Of a stretch of 64,000 nt of DNA, positions 38,811-47,958 are shown in pieces (position 1 is the stretch's first letter; every line of letters begins with the position of its first letter). The notes beneath the pieces are model-generated. The model did no database searches, was not told the DNA's origin, and saw nothing but the letters and a program-made list of their open reading frames with translations. A program made the translations under genes and the position numbers. This DNA comes from Hydrogenophaga sp. (GTDB lineage: Bacteria > Pseudomonadota > Gammaproteobacteria > Burkholderiales > Burkholderiaceae_C). The stretch spans positions 1 to 64,000 of the forward strand of contig JAGKSX010000065.1 in the NCBI GenBank assembly GCA_018993155.1, given 5' to 3'.

Positions 38811-39446
38811 ATGCGAAAACATACTTCCGGTCTCGTTCGTGTTCTCGCCATTGGCGCCGCTGCAACCGCGTTGTTGGTGGGTGTCAGTGGCTGCGCGAGC
38901 AACAGCAACCTGCCGGCCGCGCCGGTGGTGGCCAGCACCGCCAACTACAACTACCTGGTGGGACCGGGCGACACGCTGAACATCACCGTGTGGCGCAACC
39001 CCGAGCTTTCGCTGACGGTGCCCGTGCGCCCCGATGGCAAGGTGTCCGCGCCGCTGGTCGACGAACTCGTCGCGCAGGGCAAGACGTCCTCCGAAATCGC
39101 CCGCGATGTCGAGAAGGCGCTGGGCAAGTTCGTGCGTGATCCCGTCGTGACGGTGATCGTCACCAACTTCGTCGGTCCCTACAGCGAGCAGATTCGCGTG
39201 GTGGGTGAAGCCACCAAGCCGCAGTTCCTGCCCTACAAGCAGAAGATGACGGTCATGGACGTGATGATCGCGGTGGGCGGGCTGACCGACTTCGCTGACG
39301 GCAACAAGGCCACCATCGTGCGCGCCGCTGAGAGCAACAAGCGCTACAGCGTGCGGCTGCAGGACCTGGTCAAGCGCGGCGACATTTCCGCCAACGTGGA
39401 AATGCTGCCCGGCGACATTCTCATCATCCCGCAGGGCTGGTTCTAA
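38811..39446 (+). CDS. Polysaccharide export lipoprotein, exosortase A locus type
   Basis: A 211-residue outer-membrane export protein (Wza-like, short form). It has a lipobox VSGC near residue 28, then a poly-export domain starting YLVGPGDTLNITVWRNPELS and a SLBB-type domain with the conserved PYSEQIRVVGEATKPQ. It would form the periplasmic/outer-membrane part of the exopolysaccharide export channel. GGAGG sits 9 nt before ATG 38811. It is the first gene of the 20-kb operon; 81 nt with a hairpin separates it from the chain-length gene. Confidence 0.9.
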   Translation: MRKHTSGLVRVLAIGAAATALLVGVSGCASNSNLPAAPVVASTANYNYLVGPGDTLNITVWRNPELSLTVPVRPDGKVSAPLVDELVAQGKTSSEIARDVEKALGKFVRDPVVTVIVTNFVGPYSEQIRVVGEATKPQFLPYKQKMTVMDVMIAVGGLTDFADGNKATIVRAAESNKRYSVRLQDLVKRGDISANVEMLPGDILIIPQGWF

Positions 39447-39469
39447 GGCCGCCGTCCGGTCGGCCTCGG

Positions 39470-39489
39470 GGTTGGTCGGGCGACCAGCC
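39470..39489 (+). other. Hairpin between the first two EPS genes
   Basis: GGTTGGTC pairs with GACCAGCC around GGGC (one G-T pair) in the gap after the export lipoprotein. There is no T run, so it is not a normal terminator. It may protect the first gene's mRNA or tune expression of the rest. Confidence 0.4.
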
Positions 39490-39527
39490 AGTTCCTCGCT
39501 GTTCTGCTGTCACACACAGATTTCTGC

Positions 39528-41084
39528 ATGCATGATCTCCTGAACCAAATCTCCACCACCCTGCGGGGCATGTGGAAATACCGCCGACTCGGGGTGCTGA
39601 TCGCCTGGATCGTGGCCGCTGTGGGTGCCGCTGGCGTGTTGATGATCCCCGATCGCTACGAGGCGACGTCGCGGGTGTACGTCGACACCCAGTCGATCCT
39701 GCGCCCTCTCATGACCGGTCTGGCGATCCAGCCCGATGTGGAGCAGCAGGTCGCCATGCTCAGCCGCACGCTGATCAACCGCCCGACGGTGGAAAAGCTC
39801 ATGCAGATGGCCCAGCTGGAAACCGCGGGCCAGACCAAGGCGCAGCGCGATGCCCTGGTGGACAACCTGTTCAAGTCGCTCGCCATCCGCTCGACGGGGC
39901 GCGACAACCTCTACACCCTGTCGTACCGCGACGAGAACCCCGAGCGTTCGCTGCAGGTGGTCAAGTCGCTGCTGACGATCTTTGTCGAGTCGGGCAAGGG
40001 CGCCGCCGGCACCGATTCCGACAACGCCCGCAAGTTCATCGAAGAACAGATCAAGAACTACGAGAACAAGCTGTCCGAAGCCGAATCCCGCCTGAAGGAT
40101 TTCCGCCTGCGCAACCTGGAGATGCAAGGGCAGGGAGGTCTCGATGTGGCTGGCCGCATGGCCGAGATGCTGAGCACGCTCAGCCAGGCCCGCCTGGAAC
40201 TGCGCGAAGCCGAGAGCGCCCGCGAGGCCGCGCGCAAGCAGCTGGAGCAGGCCCGCGCCATGGCGCGCACCGCGCCCGACACCTCGTCGCTGAACCTGGC
40301 CACGCCCGACCTGGATTCCCGCATCGATGCGCTCAAGCGCAGCCTGGACGCCCTGCTGCAACGCTTCACGGACCAGCACCCGGACGTGCTCAACACGCGC
40401 CGCCTGATCAAGGAACTGGAAGACCAGAAGCGCCGCGAGATCGCCGAAATGCGCCGCGCCGCCGCGGCCTCGCCCACGTCGCCGGTGGTGGAGAACAACC
40501 CGGCCATCGTGGAAATCACACGCACGCTGGCCTCGGCCGAAGTGCAGGTGGCGTCCCTGCGCGCCCGTGTCGGTGAATACGAAGGCCGCTCGGCCCGCCT
40601 GCGCGAGCAGCTCAAGGTGGCGCCGCAGATGGAAGCCGAGCTGGCCCAGCTCAACCGCGACTACGAAATCCACCGCAAGAACTACCAGGACCTGGTGTCG
40701 CGCCGCGAGACCGTGTTGATGAGCGGCGAACTGGAAAGCACCTCCAACCTGGCCGACTTCCGCGTGGTCGAACCGCCGCAGGTCTCGCGCCGCCCGGTGG
40801 CGCCCAACCGGGCCCTGCTGTTGCCCGTGGCCCTGCTGGCCGCGCTGGCCGCAGGTGTTGGCGTGACCTTCCTGGTCAGTCAGCTGCGCCCGGTGTTCTT
40901 CGATGCCTCGGCCTTGCGCGGTGCCACCGAGCTGCCCCTGCTGGGGGTGGTGACCCTGGTCAAGAACGACGCCATGCGCCGGCGCGAATCCCGAAGCCTG
41001 CGGCGTTTCCTGCTGGCCATCATGGCCTTGGTCGTGTTGTTCCTCATCGGTATGGTGACCTTGTCGTACCGATCGAGCCTTTGA
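39528..41084 (+). CDS. Polysaccharide chain-length determinant (Wzz/GNVR type), exosortase A locus subfamily
   Basis: A 518-residue inner-membrane protein. Membrane helices lie near residues 24-44 and at the C-terminus (about 425-445 and 492-512). Between them is a large periplasmic part with long coiled coils (EQIKNYENKLSEAESRLKDF, ARLELREAESAREAARKQLE) and a GNVR-like end (NYQDLVSRRETVLMSGELE). It sets polymer length and works with the BY-kinase encoded next (15 nt away). The Lys-Tyr kinase part is separate, as in proteobacterial exosortase-type loci. Confidence 0.9.
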   Translation: MHDLLNQISTTLRGMWKYRRLGVLIAWIVAAVGAAGVLMIPDRYEATSRVYVDTQSILRPLMTGLAIQPDVEQQVAMLSRTLINRPTVEKLMQMAQLETAGQTKAQRDALVDNLFKSLAIRSTGRDNLYTLSYRDENPERSLQVVKSLLTIFVESGKGAAGTDSDNARKFIEEQIKNYENKLSEAESRLKDFRLRNLEMQGQGGLDVAGRMAEMLSTLSQARLELREAESAREAARKQLEQARAMARTAPDTSSLNLATPDLDSRIDALKRSLDALLQRFTDQHPDVLNTRRLIKELEDQKRREIAEMRRAAAASPTSPVVENNPAIVEITRTLASAEVQVASLRARVGEYEGRSARLREQLKVAPQMEAELAQLNRDYEIHRKNYQDLVSRRETVLMSGELESTSNLADFRVVEPPQVSRRPVAPNRALLLPVALLAALAAGVGVTFLVSQLRPVFFDASALRGATELPLLGVVTLVKNDAMRRRESRSLRRFLLAIMALVVLFLIGMVTLSYRSSL

Positions 41085-41099
41085 AGGTGATCTGAAAAC

Positions 41100-42050
41100 A
41101 TGTCCAGCTTGATTGAAAAAGCAGCCCAACGGCTTGAGCAACTGCGACAGGCCGGCGCCGACATGCCGGCGGTGCCCGATGCCGCCGCGGCGCCCGCCAG
41201 CCCACCTGAAACCGCAGCGCCTGTGGCCGCTGCCGCCAAGCCTGCGCCCGTCGTGATGAAAGAGGCCGCCAAGACCGTCTCCAAGAGCGTGCGCCTCGAT
41301 CTGGCCGGGCTCACGGAGGCGGGCTTCGTCACGCCGAACGCGCCGCGCGCCGCCATCGCCGACCAGTACCGCGTCATCAAACGCCCCCTGATCGCCAATG
41401 CCACCGGCAAGGGGGCCTCGGTCGTGCAGCATGGCAACCGCATCATGGTGACCAGCGCCATGCCCGGCGAAGGCAAGAGCTTCACCGCCATCAACCTGGC
41501 GATGAGCATCGCCATGGAACTGGACTACACGGTCCTGCTGGTCGATGCCGACGTGTCCCGCCCGTCGATCATGAAAACGCTGGGGCTGCCGCCCGGCCCC
41601 GGCCTGCTGGACCTGCTGACGAACAAGCAGATGGAGATGTCCGACACGCTGCTGCGCACCAACGTGGACAAGCTCAGTCTGCTGCCCAGCGGCACGCCGC
41701 ATCCGCGCGCCACGGAGCTGCTGGCCAGCGACGCGATGACCGACCTCATCGAAGAGATGGGTCACCGCTACCCCGACCGCATCATCATTTTCGATTCGCC
41801 ACCCCTGCTGCTGACCACCGAGTCGCGCGTGCTGGCCACGCACATGGGCCAGATCGTGGTGGTGGTGCAGGCCGAGAAGACCCTGCAGTCCCAGGTCCGG
41901 CACGCACTGACGACGATCGAGTCGTGCCCGATCAAGCTGATGGTGCTCAACCAGGTGCACGGCGGCGATCAGGATGCCTATGGGTACGGCTACGGCTACG
42001 GGCATGGGGCGTCTAGTGACGCCCCGGTCTCAGAGACCACGCCGGCTTGA
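41100..42050 (+). CDS. Bacterial tyrosine autokinase (BY-kinase), XrtA-associated type
   Basis: A 316-residue cytoplasmic kinase. Walker A is MPGEGKSFTAINLA with Lys126, Walker A' is LLVDADVSRPS, and Walker B is IIIFDSPPLL. The C-terminus has a tyrosine cluster of four Tyr alternating with Gly (AYGYGYGYGYG-like), the expected site of trans-autophosphorylation. It controls polymerisation and export together with the Wzz-like protein. An Ala/Pro-rich N-terminal linker of about 60 residues precedes the kinase core. Confidence 0.9.
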   Translation: MSSLIEKAAQRLEQLRQAGADMPAVPDAAAAPASPPETAAPVAAAAKPAPVVMKEAAKTVSKSVRLDLAGLTEAGFVTPNAPRAAIADQYRVIKRPLIANATGKGASVVQHGNRIMVTSAMPGEGKSFTAINLAMSIAMELDYTVLLVDADVSRPSIMKTLGLPPGPGLLDLLTNKQMEMSDTLLRTNVDKLSLLPSGTPHPRATELLASDAMTDLIEEMGHRYPDRIIIFDSPPLLLTTESRVLATHMGQIVVVVQAEKTLQSQVRHALTTIESCPIKLMVLNQVHGGDQDAYGYGYGYGHGASSDAPVSETTPA

Positions 42051-42072
42051 ATCGGTTCACGGAGGTTTCCCA

Positions 42073-43653
42073 GTGACACATCGATCATCCCGCCGGCCCA
42101 CATCGTTCCCGGTGGCCACGCTGGTGCAGGCCTTGTCGGGCCTGCTCGTGCTGTCGCTGCATGCCCAGGTGAGGGCGCAGGAAGTCGGTCCCGCAGGGGA
42201 TCTGGTGGAGGTGGAGACGCCGGTGGCGCCGCCCCCCGCCATCTGGGTGACGCCCCGCATCTCCGTGAGCCAGGGCTTTTCCAACAACGGCGATCTCTCC
42301 ACGCAGAACCGCCAGAACGAGCAGATCACCGAAATCAGCCCGGGCATTGGCGTGGTGGTCAACAAGCCGCGCCTCAAAGGCTTCTTCGACTACTCGCTGC
42401 GCGGCATCTACGACGCGCGCAACACGGTGCAGGACAACATCCAGCAGTCCCTGAACACCAATGGCACGTTCGAGGCCTGGGACAACCGCGCCTTCATCGA
42501 TTTCTCCGGGATCATCGGCCAGCAGGCCATCTCGGCATTCGAGTCGCCGAGCATCGACGCCCTGGGCAACGACAACCTGTCGGAGACCTCGAGTTTCCGG
42601 TTCTCGCCCTACCTGCGCGGCAGCCTGATGGGTTCGGTGGACTACGAGCTGCGCTACGCCTACCAGACCACCCGCACCGACACGCGGCTGCGTTCCGACA
42701 TCAGCTCCGAAGAGGGCCTGGCGCGGCTGTCGCGTCAGGTGACCGGGCAGTCGCTGGGCTGGACGCTCGAAGCGGGTCGCACGCAGCTCGACTACAGCTT
42801 CGGACAGCGGCAGACCATGGACGCGGTGAATGGCCGGCTGTTCTACGCGCTGAACCCGACGCTGACCCTGTCGGCGCTGCTCGGCGTGGAGTCCAACGAC
42901 CTGCTGACCCCCGACATGAAGTCGTACCGCTCCACCGGGCTGGGGGTCGAATGGCGGCCCTCCGATCGCACGCGCGTCTTCGCCGAGCGGTCCAACCGCT
43001 ATTTCGGCAATGGCCACAACGTCGAGGTCGAGTACCGCAGCCGGCGCGCGATCTGGCGCTATGTGGACACCCGCGACGTGGTCACCAGCCAGCTGGATGC
43101 CGCGGGTGCGTCCCAGGGTTCGCTCTATGGCCTGATTGACGCGCTGTCCAACGAGCCCGATCCAGTGCGGCGGGCGCAGCAGGTGAATGCCGAGCTGCAG
43201 CGCCTGGGCCTGCCGGCCGATTTCCAGCTCAACCCGGGCTTCCTCACCTCGTCGGCGTCGGTGCAACGCCTGCAGGAGCTTTCGCTGGGCCTGTTCGGTC
43301 CCCGCGATGCCTTTGTGGTGGCCGTGGCCCGCAACACGGGGCGCCGCCTCAATCCGGTGATCACGCTCAGCGACGACTTCAACATCGCCTCCGACATTGT
43401 CGAGAAGGCCTGGCGGGTCACCTATGCCCACCGCCTGACGCGGCTGACCTCGGCCAACGTGTCCTTCACGCGCCAGACGAACGAAGGCATCAACACCTCG
43501 TTCAGCAACACCCTCAAGACCTTGACGTTCGGCGTCAGCACGCGCCTGGCCGCCCGCACCAGCGGCAGCGTGCAGCTCCGGCGTTCGCTCTACAGCGGCA
43601 CCTTCCCCTACAAGGAAACCGCCATCCTGGGCGTGGTCACCCACCGGTTCTGA
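42073..43653 (+). CDS. Outer-membrane beta-barrel protein of the exosortase A EPS locus (TIGR03016-like)
   Basis: A 526-residue exported protein. A signal peptide ends near AQVRAQ. Many alternating amphipathic strands follow (IWVTPRISVSQGFSNN, LRGSLMGSVDYELRYAYQ, RSTGLGVEWRPSDRTRVFAERSN), and the last residue is Phe, the usual barrel end signal. It is likely the outer-membrane pore or anchor for the polysaccharide. GTG 42073 has GGAGG 7 nt upstream and is preferred to an upstream ATG at 41974 that lies inside the kinase gene. Confidence 0.85.
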   Translation: MTHRSSRRPTSFPVATLVQALSGLLVLSLHAQVRAQEVGPAGDLVEVETPVAPPPAIWVTPRISVSQGFSNNGDLSTQNRQNEQITEISPGIGVVVNKPRLKGFFDYSLRGIYDARNTVQDNIQQSLNTNGTFEAWDNRAFIDFSGIIGQQAISAFESPSIDALGNDNLSETSSFRFSPYLRGSLMGSVDYELRYAYQTTRTDTRLRSDISSEEGLARLSRQVTGQSLGWTLEAGRTQLDYSFGQRQTMDAVNGRLFYALNPTLTLSALLGVESNDLLTPDMKSYRSTGLGVEWRPSDRTRVFAERSNRYFGNGHNVEVEYRSRRAIWRYVDTRDVVTSQLDAAGASQGSLYGLIDALSNEPDPVRRAQQVNAELQRLGLPADFQLNPGFLTSSASVQRLQELSLGLFGPRDAFVVAVARNTGRRLNPVITLSDDFNIASDIVEKAWRVTYAHRLTRLTSANVSFTRQTNEGINTSFSNTLKTLTFGVSTRLAARTSGSVQLRRSLYSGTFPYKETAILGVVTHRF

Positions 43654-43656
43654 TAC

Positions 43657-44775
43657 ATGTACGAAGCCTATTACGGGTTGACCAGCAAACCCTTCCAACT
43701 CAATCCCGACCCGCGTTTCTATTACAGCAGCAAGCCGCACCGGCGCGCGCGCTCGTACCTGGTGTACGGCGTCATGCGCGGCGAAGGCTTCATCGTCATC
43801 ACCGGTGAGGTAGGCGCCGGCAAGACCACCATCGTGCGCGACCTGCTCGACAGCCTGGAAAACGGCTCGGTGGTGGCGGCCCACCTGGTGAGCACCCAGC
43901 TGGGCGCCGAAGACGCGCTGAAACTGGTCTGCGCGGCCTTTGGCGTGCCCGTGCGCGGCACCGGCAAGGCCGACATGCTGATGGCGCTGGAGGCCTTCTT
44001 CATCACCCAGACGACCCAGGGCAAGCGCTGCCTGCTGATCGTGGACGAAGCGCAGAACCTGCAGCCGCTGGCGGTGGAAGAGCTGCGCATGCTGTCGAAC
44101 TTCCAGTTCGGCGAGCAGGCCCTGCTGCAGACCTTCCTGGTCGGGCAACCCGAGTTCCGCACCATCCTGCAGGGCCCGGGCATGCTGCAGCTGCGCCAGC
44201 GCGTCACCGCGCGCTGCCACCTCGGCCCGCTGGACGAGGAGGACACCCGCGCCTACATCGAGCACCGGCTCAAGTGCGCCGGCGCGGTGGACAAGCCGGT
44301 CTTCGAGCCGGCGGTGTTCGCCGGCATCTTCCAGCACAGCGGTGGCATTCCGCGCCGCATCAACACCCTGTGCGACCGCCTGCTGCTGCAGGGCTACCTG
44401 TCCGAATCACCGACCCTGACGCTGGATGCGCTCAACGAGGTGGTCGCGGAGATGCACGCCGAGAGCGCGGTGCCCGCGCCGGACCACCAGGGCAGCGACG
44501 ACCGCTGGGCCCACCTGCCCAAGGCAGGCGAGGGCGCCGAGCCCCGCCCTTCGCTGGTCGATGGCATCGGCCCTGAAGACCTCGACCTGGACCCGGGCGT
44601 GGTGGACGGCATCGGCGAAGAACTCACCCGCGTGACGGCCGAGCAGCTCAGCACCCGCCTGCTGCGCATGGAGCGCAGCGTGCTGCGCCAGGAGCGGGTG
44701 AGCCTGGAGATCCTCGGTGCCTTGAGGAAGATCGTCGCGGCCACCCGCAAGTCGCGCAACAACGGCAGCAACTGA
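43657..44775 (+). CDS. ExeA/GspA-like AAA ATPase of the EPS locus (TIGR03015-like)
   Basis: A 372-residue protein. It begins YYGLTSKPFQLNPDPRFYY, the usual entry of ExeA-like ATPases. Walker A is ITGEVGAGKTT, Walker B is LLIVDEAQNL, and a sensor region is LVGQPEFRTIL. The last 100 residues are charged and poorly conserved. In exosortase A loci this gene always lies between the barrel and the deacetylase, as here. Its role is unknown but probably concerns energy-driven assembly at the envelope. Confidence 0.9.
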   Translation: MYEAYYGLTSKPFQLNPDPRFYYSSKPHRRARSYLVYGVMRGEGFIVITGEVGAGKTTIVRDLLDSLENGSVVAAHLVSTQLGAEDALKLVCAAFGVPVRGTGKADMLMALEAFFITQTTQGKRCLLIVDEAQNLQPLAVEELRMLSNFQFGEQALLQTFLVGQPEFRTILQGPGMLQLRQRVTARCHLGPLDEEDTRAYIEHRLKCAGAVDKPVFEPAVFAGIFQHSGGIPRRINTLCDRLLLQGYLSESPTLTLDALNEVVAEMHAESAVPAPDHQGSDDRWAHLPKAGEGAEPRPSLVDGIGPEDLDLDPGVVDGIGEELTRVTAEQLSTRLLRMERSVLRQERVSLEILGALRKIVAATRKSRNNGSN

Positions 44776-44791
44776 TCCCAAGGGGGTTCCC

Positions 44792-45655
44792 ATGCCATCC
44801 AACGCACCCATCGAAAACGCCCTGACCATCGACGTCGAAGACTACTTCCAGGTCTCGGCCATGGCGCCCTACATCGACCGCGCCGATTGGGACCGCTGCG
44901 AGTGCCGGGTCGAACACAACATCGACCGCATCCTGCAGCTGCTCGCGGCGAAGAAGACCCACGCCACTTTCTTCACCCTGGGCTGGATCGCCGAGCGCTA
45001 CCCCGACATGGTGCGCCGCATCGTGCGCGAAGGCCATGAACTCGCCAGCCATGGTTATGGGCACCAGCGGGTGAGCGACCTCACCGAGGCCGAGTTCTTC
45101 GACGACATCACGCGCTCCAAGGGCCTGCTGGAAGACCTGGGCGGCCAAGCCGTCTGGGGCTATCGGGCGCCGAGCTTCTCCATCGGTGCGAAGAACCTGT
45201 GGGCGCTCGACACCCTGCAGCGCGCGGGCTACCGCTACAGCTCCAGCATCTACCCCGTCAAGCACGACCACTACGGCATGCCCGATGCACCGCGCTTCGC
45301 CTACGAGACGCCCGGCGGCATGATGGAAGTGCCGCCGACCACGCTGCGCATGTTCAACCGCAACCTGCCGTCCAGCGGCGGCGGTTATTTCCGCCTCATG
45401 CCCTATGCGCTCTCGCGCTGGATGCTGCAGCAGGTGAACAGGCAGGACGAGCAATCCGCCATCTTCTACTTCCACCCCTGGGAGATCGACCCCGGGCAAC
45501 CGCGCGTGGCCGGCATCGACCTCAAGACCCGCTTTCGCCACTACGTCAACATCGGCCGCACGGAACAGCGCCTCGCGCGCCTGCTGGACGATTTCCAGTG
45601 GGGCCGCATGGACCAGATCTTCATCGGCGAGCGCAAAGAGGTGCCCGTTGTCTGA
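44792..45655 (+). CDS. Polysaccharide deacetylase (NodB fold, DUF3473 type)
   Basis: A 287-residue protein. The NodB motifs are TIDVEDYFQ (catalytic Asp, metal Asp), HELASHGYGHQRV (metal His-x3-His) and RAPSFSIG, with a C-terminal extension typical of exosortase A loci (YFHPWEIDPGQPR). It would remove N-acetyl groups from the exopolysaccharide or its lipid-linked precursor. No signal peptide is seen, so it acts in the cytoplasm. Its end overlaps the start of the FemAB-like gene. Confidence 0.9.
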   Translation: MPSNAPIENALTIDVEDYFQVSAMAPYIDRADWDRCECRVEHNIDRILQLLAAKKTHATFFTLGWIAERYPDMVRRIVREGHELASHGYGHQRVSDLTEAEFFDDITRSKGLLEDLGGQAVWGYRAPSFSIGAKNLWALDTLQRAGYRYSSSIYPVKHDHYGMPDAPRFAYETPGGMMEVPPTTLRMFNRNLPSSGGGYFRLMPYALSRWMLQQVNRQDEQSAIFYFHPWEIDPGQPRVAGIDLKTRFRHYVNIGRTEQRLARLLDDFQWGRMDQIFIGERKEVPVV

Positions 45656-46700
45656 GCCCTCGCCACTCCGCATCCACCGCCTCGACAGCGCCCAAGCCGA
45701 TCTCGTCGCCCGCTGGGACGCCTTCGTCCTGGCGCAGCCCCAGGCCACGTTCTTCCACCGCGCGGGCTGGCAGACGGTCATCCGCGACGTCTTCCGCCAC
45801 GACACCTACTTTCTCTACGCCGAGTCCGCTGGCGAGATCCAGGGCGTGCTGCCGCTGGCCCATGTCAACAGCCGCCTGTTCGGCAACGCGCTGACCGGCC
45901 TGCCGTTCGCGGTGTACGGCGGCGTGGCCGCCGCGACCCCCGAGGCCGCCGCCGCGCTCGAAGCCGAGGCCCAGCGCCTGGCCGTCGAGCTCGGCACCGA
46001 CCACCTGGAGCTGCGCCACATCGAGCGCCGCCACACCGACTGGCCGGTGCAGGAGCTTTACGTCACCTTCCGCAAGGCCATCCTGCCCAAGGAAGAGGAC
46101 AACATGCTGGCCATCCCGCGCAAGCAGCGCGCGATGGTGCGCAAGGGCATCAAGAACGGCCTGACCTCGCACATCGACCCGACCGTCGACCGCTTCTTCG
46201 CCCTGTACGCCGACAACGTGCACCGCCACGGCACGCCGGCCATGCCCAAGCGCTACTTCCAGACCCTGCTCAAGACCTTCGGCGCCGACGCCGAGGTGCT
46301 CACCGTGTGCTCGGCCGAAGGCACGCCGCTGTCCAGCGTGCTCAGCTTCTACTTCCGCGACGAGGTGCTGCCGTACTACGCGGGCGACGACGAGGCCGCC
46401 CGCGATCTGGCCGCCAACGACTTCAAGTACTGGGAGCTCATGCGCCTGGCCTGCGCGCGCGGGCTCAAGGTGTTCGACTACGGGCGCAGCAAGGAAGGCA
46501 CTGGCCCTTACGCGTTCAAGAAGAACTGGGGCTTCGAGCCCACGCCGCTGAACTACGAGTACCGCCTGTACAAGCGCGAGGGCATTCCGCAGAACAACCC
46601 GGCCAACGCCAAGTACAAGCTGCTGATCGCCACCTGGCGGCGCCTGCCCATTGGCGTGGCCAATTGGCTGGGCCCGTTCATCGTGCGCAATCTGGGCTGA
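45648..46700 (+). CDS. FemAB-like acyltransferase of the exosortase A EPS locus (TIGR03019-like)
   Basis: A 350-residue protein of the GNAT/FemAB class, with RKQRAMVRKGIKNGL, VLSFYFRDEVLPYYAGDDEAARDL and FDYGRSKEGTGPYAFKKNWGFEP, all conserved in the EPS-linked group. It probably transfers an acyl or aminoacyl group onto a sugar. TTG 45648 overlaps the deacetylase stop by 8 nt and has AGAGG 7 nt ahead; no ATG is near, so the rare start is accepted. Confidence 0.85.
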   Translation: MSEPSPLRIHRLDSAQADLVARWDAFVLAQPQATFFHRAGWQTVIRDVFRHDTYFLYAESAGEIQGVLPLAHVNSRLFGNALTGLPFAVYGGVAAATPEAAAALEAEAQRLAVELGTDHLELRHIERRHTDWPVQELYVTFRKAILPKEEDNMLAIPRKQRAMVRKGIKNGLTSHIDPTVDRFFALYADNVHRHGTPAMPKRYFQTLLKTFGADAEVLTVCSAEGTPLSSVLSFYFRDEVLPYYAGDDEAARDLAANDFKYWELMRLACARGLKVFDYGRSKEGTGPYAFKKNWGFEPTPLNYEYRLYKREGIPQNNPANAKYKLLIATWRRLPIGVANWLGPFIVRNLG

Positions 46701-46721
46701 GCGACGCCACCTTGACGCACC

Positions 46722-47957
46722 ATGGCCAACCTGCTGTACCTCGTTCACCGCCTTCCGTATCCGCCCAACAAGGGCGACAAGGTGCGCTCGTACCACCTGT
46801 TGCGCCACCTATTGCAGAAGCACCGCGTGTTCCTGGGCACCTTCATCGACGACCCCGACGACGAGCAGCACCTGCCCACGCTGAAGGCCTTGTGCCCGGA
46901 CCTGCACGTCGAGCGCATCGCGCCGCGCCGGGCCAAGCTGATGAGCGCCACCGGCCTGCTGCGCGGCGAGGCGCTGACGCTGGCCTACTACCGCAATGCC
47001 GGGATGCGGCGCTGGGTCGAGCAGGTGGCCCAGGCCCATGAACTGCAGGCCAGCGTGGTGTTCTCGGGCGCCATGGCGCAGTACGCGCAGCCGCTGGCGC
47101 CGGCCGTGCCCATGCTGGTCGATTTCGTCGACGTGGATTCGGCCAAGTGGACGCAGTACGCCCCCGCGCACCGCTGGCCGATGTCGGCCGTGTACCGGCG
47201 CGAAGGCGAACGCCTGCTGGCCTACGAACGCGAGGTGGCCTCGCAGGCCCGCCGCTCCTTCTTCGTCACGCCGAACGAGACCGCGCTGTTTCTCTCGCAC
47301 GCGCCCGAGGCCCAGGGCCATGTGCAGTCCCTCAGCAACGGCGTGGAAGCCGATTTCTTCGCCCCCGATCCCGCGCGCGCCAACCCGTTCGCGGCGAACG
47401 AGCAGGCGATCGTGTTCACCGGTGCCATGGACTACTGGCCCAACATCGATGGTGTGAGCTGGTTCGTCTCGGACATGCTGCCGCGCCTGCGCGCGCACTG
47501 GCCGCGGGCGCGCTTCTACATCGTGGGCCGCAGTCCTTCGCCGCAGGTGCAGGCCCTGGCCGGCCAGCATGTGGTGGTCACCGGCACCGTGCCCGACGTG
47601 CGGCCCTACCTGCAGCACGCCGCCGCGGTCGTGGCGCCGCTGCGTGTGGCGCGCGGCATCCAGAACAAGATCCTCGAAGCCATGGCCATGGAGCAGGCGG
47701 TGATCACCGTGCCTTCCTGCGCCGAAGCCATCGGCGCCAGCAGCGCGCAGGGTTTGCTGCGCGCCGAGGATGCCGACGGCTTCCTGCAGGCGCTGCAGCA
47801 ACTGCTCGATGCGCCGCCAGCCCAGGCCGCCGCGCTCGGCCGCGAGGCCCGCCGCTTCGTGCTGCAAGGCTTCAGCTGGCAGGCCCACCTGAGCGGCATC
47901 GACGCCTGCCTGGACGACCCCCACCACCTCAACGCCACCGTTCAGGAGGCCCACTGA
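46722..47957 (+). CDS. Glycosyltransferase family 4, exosortase A locus type (TIGR03087-like)
   Basis: A 411-residue GT-B enzyme. It opens LLYLVHRLPYPPNKGDKVRS, the characteristic start of this EPS-locus group. The nucleotide-sugar domain has FTGAMDYWPNIDGV, YIVGRSPSPQV and GIQNKILEAMAMEQAV (E-x7-E region). It adds a sugar to the undecaprenyl-linked repeat unit in the cytoplasm. In most XrtA loci the exosortase gene follows this one; here the amidotransferase starts one base after the stop. Confidence 0.9.
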   Translation: MANLLYLVHRLPYPPNKGDKVRSYHLLRHLLQKHRVFLGTFIDDPDDEQHLPTLKALCPDLHVERIAPRRAKLMSATGLLRGEALTLAYYRNAGMRRWVEQVAQAHELQASVVFSGAMAQYAQPLAPAVPMLVDFVDVDSAKWTQYAPAHRWPMSAVYRREGERLLAYEREVASQARRSFFVTPNETALFLSHAPEAQGHVQSLSNGVEADFFAPDPARANPFAANEQAIVFTGAMDYWPNIDGVSWFVSDMLPRLRAHWPRARFYIVGRSPSPQVQALAGQHVVVTGTVPDVRPYLQHAAAVVAPLRVARGIQNKILEAMAMEQAVITVPSCAEAIGASSAQGLLRAEDADGFLQALQQLLDAPPAQAAALGREARRFVLQGFSWQAHLSGIDACLDDPHHLNATVQEAH

Positions 47958-47958
47958 C

